Positions 60,380-64,000 of a DNA stretch of 64,000 nt are shown piece by piece. Source of the DNA: Thalassococcus_A lentus (lineage in GTDB: Bacteria; Pseudomonadota; Alphaproteobacteria; Rhodobacterales; Rhodobacteraceae); assembly GCF_028023555.1 (NCBI RefSeq), contig NZ_JAQIOY010000007.1, forward strand, positions 105,206-169,205. The letters are read 5' to 3'. The stretch's first letter is position 1; every line of letters starts with the position of its first letter. Made by a program: the position numbers and the translations under genes. The notes beneath the pieces were generated by a model. It had not been told where the DNA came from. It searched no databases and saw only the letters and a list, made by a program, of their open reading frames with translations.

Positions 60380-61399
60380 ATGTCCAGCACGATGCAACGA
60401 ATTACCCTGGCCCGCCGCCCGTCTGGACAGCCCGTTCCCGAGGACTTTGCGCTCCAAAGCGCGCCAATCCCTTCGCCCGGCGAAGGTGAGGTTCTGATTG
60501 CGGTCAGTCATCTGTCACTGGATCCTTACATGCGCGGGCGCATGGACGACGTAAAAAGCTATGCCCCCTCTGTGGGCATCGGCGAAACCATGACCGGTCA
60601 GGGCGTTGGTCGGGTTATCGCCAGCAAGGCAGACGGCTTTGCCGAGGGTGATCTGGTCACCGGCATCACCGGCTGGGCCAGCCACGCCGTTTTGCCGGGG
60701 TCCGAACTGCGCAAACTGCCCGACGGGTTGCAGCCATCCTTGGCTTTGGGCGTTCTGGGCATGCCCGGCTTCACCGCATGGGTCGGGCTGCGCAAATATG
60801 CCGACCTCAAAGCCGGTGAAACGCTGGCCGTAGCGGCCGCGACCGGCCCTGTCGGCTCAATGGTCGGGCAAATCGCCAAAGCCGCAGGACTGCGGACCAT
60901 TGCGATTGCAGGCGGAGACGAAAAAACCAAGCTGGCCACCAATCACTTTGGATTTGACGCAGCAATCGACCACCGTGCCCATGCAGACGCCCGTGCGCTA
61001 CGTGCGGCCTTGGTCGAACAGGCCCCCGATGGGGTCGATGTCTATTGGGAAAACGTTGGTGGCAAGGTACTCGAAGCTGTTCTGCCGCTGATGAACGTTC
61101 ACGGACGTATTCCCCTGTGTGGTACGATATCGTGGTATAGCGGGCTCGACGGTGATGGCACCGATCGCCTGCCAATGCTTTGGCGCTCTGTTCTGGTCAA
61201 ACGCCTGCGGATTTCCGGCTTGATCGTTTTTGATCACTGGGACCTGTTCGACGAATTCCTTGCTGACATAGGGCCCAAGGTCATGGCCGGGAAAATCGCC
61301 TATCTCGAAGATGTCGCACAGGGCCTTGAGGCCGCACCCGAAGCCTTTATCGGCATGTTGCAGGGCAAAAACCGGGGCAAACAGGTCGTCGCCATCTGA
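60380..61399 (+). CDS. NADP-dependent MDR-family oxidoreductase (CurA/leukotriene B4 reductase-like)
   Basis: 339 aa from ATG 60380 (TCAGGAGAGCCT upstream). Zinc-independent MDR: SLDPYMRGRMDDVKSY, GVLGMPGFTAWVGLRKYADL, AAATGPVGSMVGQIAKAAG (NADP site), YWENVGGKVLEAVLPLM and RISGLIVFDH. Reduces the double bond of enones or 2-alkenals with NADPH. Divergent from the ligase gene across 98 bp, so probably linked to the acyl-CoA module. Confidence 0.9.
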   Translation: MSSTMQRITLARRPSGQPVPEDFALQSAPIPSPGEGEVLIAVSHLSLDPYMRGRMDDVKSYAPSVGIGETMTGQGVGRVIASKADGFAEGDLVTGITGWASHAVLPGSELRKLPDGLQPSLALGVLGMPGFTAWVGLRKYADLKAGETLAVAAATGPVGSMVGQIAKAAGLRTIAIAGGDEKTKLATNHFGFDAAIDHRAHADARALRAALVEQAPDGVDVYWENVGGKVLEAVLPLMNVHGRIPLCGTISWYSGLDGDGTDRLPMLWRSVLVKRLRISGLIVFDHWDLFDEFLADIGPKVMAGKIAYLEDVAQGLEAAPEAFIGMLQGKNRGKQVVAI

Positions 61400-61449
61400 G
61401 CTTCCGGCTGTGCCCAACCGGACTGAAATCGGGTCGCCGCAGGTCGCGG

Positions 61450-62202
61450 CTAGCCCAGAGCGCCCAGTACCGGAAAGGTTTCAAGCAACCAGAATGCCAG
61501 CGCTGAAAACGCACCTGTGACCAAGGCCAGTCCGACAGCGATCAACAGCAAGCCCATGATCTTCTCGATCAGGTTCATGTGCTTTTTGATCCGGTTCATC
61601 AGCCCCATGGCACGGGTGATGAAAACCGCGGCCAGCAAGAACGGAATGCCCAGCCCCGCGGCGTAGACCGCAAGCAGCGCTGTTCCGCGTGCGACCGAGG
61701 ATTCTTGCGCCGCCAGCGACAGGATCGCCCCCAGTTGCGGGCCGATGCAGGGCGTCCATCCAAAGGCAAAGGCAAGCCCCAGTATATAGGCCCCAAATGC
61801 TGACCCGCCCGCTTCGCCCGTTTCAATCCGCGCCTCACGGTCCAGAAACGGGATGCGAAACACGCCAAGGAAATGCAACCCGAACACAATCACCACAACG
61901 CCGGAAATGCGCGCCAGCAGAATCTGGTTTTGCAAAAAGAACATACCAAGCCAACTGGCCGTGAACCCGAGAAACACAAACACCGTGGACAACCCGAGCA
62001 CAAAGAAGAGAGCCGCCAGAATGACCCGGGCCCGGGCCTGCGCGGTGCCTTGCATTTCCCCCATGCTCATGCCCGACATGAACGCCAGATATGGCGGGAC
62101 AATGGGCAGCACACAGGGGCTCAGGAAAGACAGGGTCCCGGCCACAAGGGCAACCAGCATCGCTGGCAGAAAGGACGCGTCGATGATCTCGATTCCAAAC
62201 AT
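61450..62202 (-). CDS. CcdA-family cytochrome c biogenesis / thiol-disulfide transporter protein
   Basis: 250 aa, six hydrophobic segments. The two redox cysteines are in the pseudo-repeats LSPCVLPIVPPY and WTPCIGPQLGAIL, as in CcdA/DsbD. Passes reducing equivalents from cytoplasmic thioredoxin to the periplasm. Divergent from a TusA-like sulfurtransferase gene by 92 bp. Confidence 0.9.
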   Translation of the reverse strand: MFGIEIIDASFLPAMLVALVAGTLSFLSPCVLPIVPPYLAFMSGMSMGEMQGTAQARARVILAALFFVLGLSTVFVFLGFTASWLGMFFLQNQILLARISGVVVIVFGLHFLGVFRIPFLDREARIETGEAGGSAFGAYILGLAFAFGWTPCIGPQLGAILSLAAQESSVARGTALLAVYAAGLGIPFLLAAVFITRAMGLMNRIKKHMNLIEKIMGLLLIAVGLALVTGAFSALAFWLLETFPVLGALG

Positions 62203-62294
62203 GCTCCACAGATAGTCGCTATCTTGCCCGCCGTCACTGCGCGCGCTGTCACATCCCTGTGGACCTTTTGTAACAAGCGCCCTAAATCCCGGTT

Positions 62295-62519
62295 ATGAGC
62301 AATGATCTTGATGCCATCGGCCTTCTGTGCCCCCTGCCCGTTCTCAAAGCCCGCAAGCGGCTTTCTGCGTTGAACCCCGGTGATATTCTGGAAATGCGCA
62401 CAGACGATCCGGCGGCCGTGATTGATGTGCCTCACTTCTGCAACGAAGCCGGTCACACGCTGATATCCTCAGCTGAAAATGGCGCCGTAACCACCTGGAC
62501 CATCCGCAAGGGGTCTTAA
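62295..62519 (+). CDS. TusA-family sulfurtransferase
   Basis: 74 aa. The CPLPVLKARKRL motif (LCPLPVLK) with the sulfur-carrying Cys, followed by GDILEMRTDDPAAVIDVPHFC, defines the SirA/TusA/YeeD fold. Its stop overlaps the 3' end of the minus-strand amidohydrolase by 4 bp. Probably moves persulfide sulfur; linked with the neighbouring CcdA. Confidence 0.92.
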   Translation: MSNDLDAIGLLCPLPVLKARKRLSALNPGDILEMRTDDPAAVIDVPHFCNEAGHTLISSAENGAVTTWTIRKGS

Positions 62520-63718
62520 CCGGCGCTGAACGCCTCAACTGCTTGCGCAAGAACCCTCAGGCCCAGCACCAGATCGGCTTCCTCCGTATCTTCGGCAAAG
62601 GCATGGCTTATCCCGCCTATCGAGGGCACGAACAACATGCCCGTCGGCATGAGCGCCGCTACATTCGATGCGTCGTGCAGCGCGCCAGACGGCATGCTCC
62701 GCCACAGCCCACGCGCATACTGCTGTGCGGATTGTTCCAGCGCTGAACGCATGGCCGGTGCCATTGCCACCGGCTCGACCCCCAGCACCGGCCCGAGATC
62801 AACCAACATCCCCATAGCCGAGGCGATCTCTTGCGCGGTCTCGTCGATGATCCGCTCCATCCGCGCCAACCGGTCCACATCTGCATCCCGCCACTGCATC
62901 GAAAAGCGGACGCAGCCCGGAACAATTGAATGCGCACCCGGATGCAGATCAACATGACCGATGGTCCAGACGGTCTGCGGCGTGACAACATTGGCAAACC
63001 GGGCATTCAGCTCGGTGTTGAACCCGGCCAGCGCCTGAAACGCGTCCTTACGCAGCGCCATCGGTGTTGTTCCGGCATGGTTCTGTTCACCGGTGAAGGT
63101 GATAACCCGGTCACGAATGCCAACAATCGACTCAACCACACCAATCTTTTCGCCGGTCCCGTCCATGACCGGCCCTTGCTCGATGTGCATTTCCAGAAAG
63201 CCGGAGAACTGGTCATGCCGAACCCATGGTCCCAACCGACTTCCCATAGCTGCGCGAGCATCCTCAAGCGAGACCCCTGCGCTATCCGTCAGCGCCAGCG
63301 CCTGACTCTCTTCCAGAACACCGGCCCAAACCGCGCTGCCGGTTGTCACGCCAAAGCGGCCTTCCTCATCCTGAAAGGACACAACCGAAACAGCGGGCCC
63401 GCCACTTTCACGCGCGGCCCGAGCAATCTCCAGCCCGGCAATGACACCCAGTGCGCCGTCCAGCCAGCCCCCTTCCGGCTGGCTGTCGGAATGCGATCCA
63501 ACCAGGATCGAGGGCTGATCGGCAAGCCCGAAAAGCGATCCAACCGGATCAAACTGAACCTCAAGCCCGGCCTCTCGCATGCGCTCGGCCAACCAATCAC
63601 GCGCTGCAATATCATCCGGCGAATAGGCCGGGCGTACCACGCCTTTTCCAACGCCCGCGGCCCCAATCGCCCGCAACGCGTGCAGGTCCTGCAAAAACCG
63701 CTCTTCGTTCAACTGCAT
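62516..63718 (-). CDS. Zn-dependent amidase/hydantoinase, allantoate amidohydrolase family (M20)
   Basis: 400 aa from ATG 63718 (MQLNEERFLQDL); the longer frame to 63790 runs into a terminator. Metal-binding motifs of the M20 carbamoylase group: GSHSDSQPEGGWLDGALGV, QDEEGRFGVTTGSAVW and EMHIEQGPVM, with HAGTTPM in the small domain. Hydrolyses an N-carbamoyl amino acid, allantoate or ureido compound. Product class is uncertain. Confidence 0.9.
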   Translation of the reverse strand: MQLNEERFLQDLHALRAIGAAGVGKGVVRPAYSPDDIAARDWLAERMREAGLEVQFDPVGSLFGLADQPSILVGSHSDSQPEGGWLDGALGVIAGLEIARAARESGGPAVSVVSFQDEEGRFGVTTGSAVWAGVLEESQALALTDSAGVSLEDARAAMGSRLGPWVRHDQFSGFLEMHIEQGPVMDGTGEKIGVVESIVGIRDRVITFTGEQNHAGTTPMALRKDAFQALAGFNTELNARFANVVTPQTVWTIGHVDLHPGAHSIVPGCVRFSMQWRDADVDRLARMERIIDETAQEIASAMGMLVDLGPVLGVEPVAMAPAMRSALEQSAQQYARGLWRSMPSGALHDASNVAALMPTGMLFVPSIGGISHAFAEDTEEADLVLGLRVLAQAVEAFSAG

Positions 63719-63776
63719 GCTGGCTCCCGGATTTTGTGTGCTGCAAATATCCTGCGAGGAGTCGCGACCAAAAGGC

Positions 63777-63801
63777 AAGACGGGGGACAAACCCCCGTCT
63801 T
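63777..63801. terminator. Strong hairpin after the formate dehydrogenase gene
   Basis: AAGACGGGGG (63777-63786) pairs perfectly with CCCCCGTCTT (63792-63801), with a 5-nt loop. Runs of T are present on both sides, so it can work bidirectionally. It separates the formate dehydrogenase 3' end from the amidohydrolase gene. Confidence 0.85.
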
Positions 63802-63842
63802 TTCACGCATATCAGATGTCACCACGAAAACACCCGGTGGAA

Positions 63843-64000
63843 TTACTCCGCCGCGACCTGCCCCTTGGACAGCCCGGCTTTTTCGACTCTGACGGCTGAG
63901 TATTTGAACTCTGGTATTTTTCCGTAAGGGTCGAGTGCTGGGTTTGTGAGGATGTTTGCGGCGGCTTCGACGTATGCGAAGGGCAGGAAGACCATGTCCT
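63843..64000 (-). CDS. Formate dehydrogenase alpha subunit, C-terminal end (partial)
   Basis: Only the last about 52 codons are in the window; the gene continues past 64000 on the minus strand. The readable sequence includes DMVFLPFAYVEAAANILTN, PALDPYGKIPEFKYSAVRV and ends SKGQVAAE, followed by TAA. This matches the molybdopterin-dependent formate dehydrogenase alpha C-terminus (AAANxLTNPALDP). No catalytic residues are in this part. The sequence of the missing N-terminus cannot be judged here. Confidence 0.85.
   Translation of the reverse strand, partial: DMVFLPFAYVEAAANILTNPALDPYGKIPEFKYSAVRVEKAGLSKGQVAAE

Overview
Organism: the window looks like the chromosome of a roseobacter-group alphaproteobacterium (Rhodobacterales). 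Supporting signs are the moderately high G+C, dense short-spaced operons, a TRAP transporter, the mreB-mreC-mreD-mrdA-rodA cell-shape cluster, a YcjX/YcjF pair, a formate dehydrogenase end and a calcium-binding RTX repeat protein with the C-terminal end usual in this group. This is judged from protein motifs; no search was run. Left edge (1-1.7 kb): a periplasmic glutathione-peroxidase-like protein, a small DUF465/YdcH-type protein and a secreted thermonuclease. Sugar-acid island (about 1.8-35 kb): a dense set of catabolic operons. It holds a split transketolase with an LtnD-like 2,3-dihydroxyacid dehydrogenase and an SDR; a GntR/FadR-type regulator with an FAH-family hydrolase; a TRAP transporter; a UxaA-type dehydratase, Gfo/Idh oxidoreductase, beta-hydroxyacid dehydrogenase, SDR (2-keto-3-deoxy-L-fuconate dehydrogenase/BDH2 type) and EamA transporter operon; a XylD-like IlvD/Edd dehydratase, small membrane protein and SDR operon; an IdnO-like SDR, beta-hydroxyacid dehydrogenase and PhyH oxygenase operon; a LysE exporter, XylX-like dehydratase, KdgK-type kinase and DenD-like dehydrogenase operon; a 2-hydroxyacid dehydrogenase; and an aminotransferase plus a second, full-length transketolase. 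A large RTX protein (11.3-15.5 kb) sits inside the island. Six perfect copies of the palindrome TGGTATACCA lie in promoter regions of the island; by reading I found none in the right half. They probably tie most of the operons into one regulon under the GntR/FadR-type protein at 6.4-7.1 kb. The enzymes suggest at least three oxidative branches: non-phosphorylative L-fuconate-like, Weimberg-like, and tetronate oxidation. The real substrate is not shown by the sequence. Middle (35-47.8 kb): an uncharacterised overlapping gene pair, truA, ycjX-GNAT-ycjF, a small membrane protein converging on a FAD monooxygenase, ileS, a histidine-phosphatase-like lipoprotein that seems to lack its second catalytic histidine, and a membrane-anchored protein of unknown function. 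Cell shape and core metabolism (48-55.4 kb): mreBCD-mrdA-rodA, ghrA-like, rpe. Acyl-CoA module (55.5-61.4 kb): acyl-CoA ligase, MaoC hydratase, acyl-CoA dehydrogenase, APH-type kinase and hotdog thioesterase on the minus strand. This gene content resembles 4-hydroxyacid (levulinate, LvaA/LvaC/LvaE) catabolism. An NADP-dependent MDR reductase is divergent from it. Right edge (61.4-64 kb): a CcdA-type protein divergent from TusA, an amidohydrolase of the allantoate/carbamoylase family, and the C-terminal end of formate dehydrogenase alpha running off the window.
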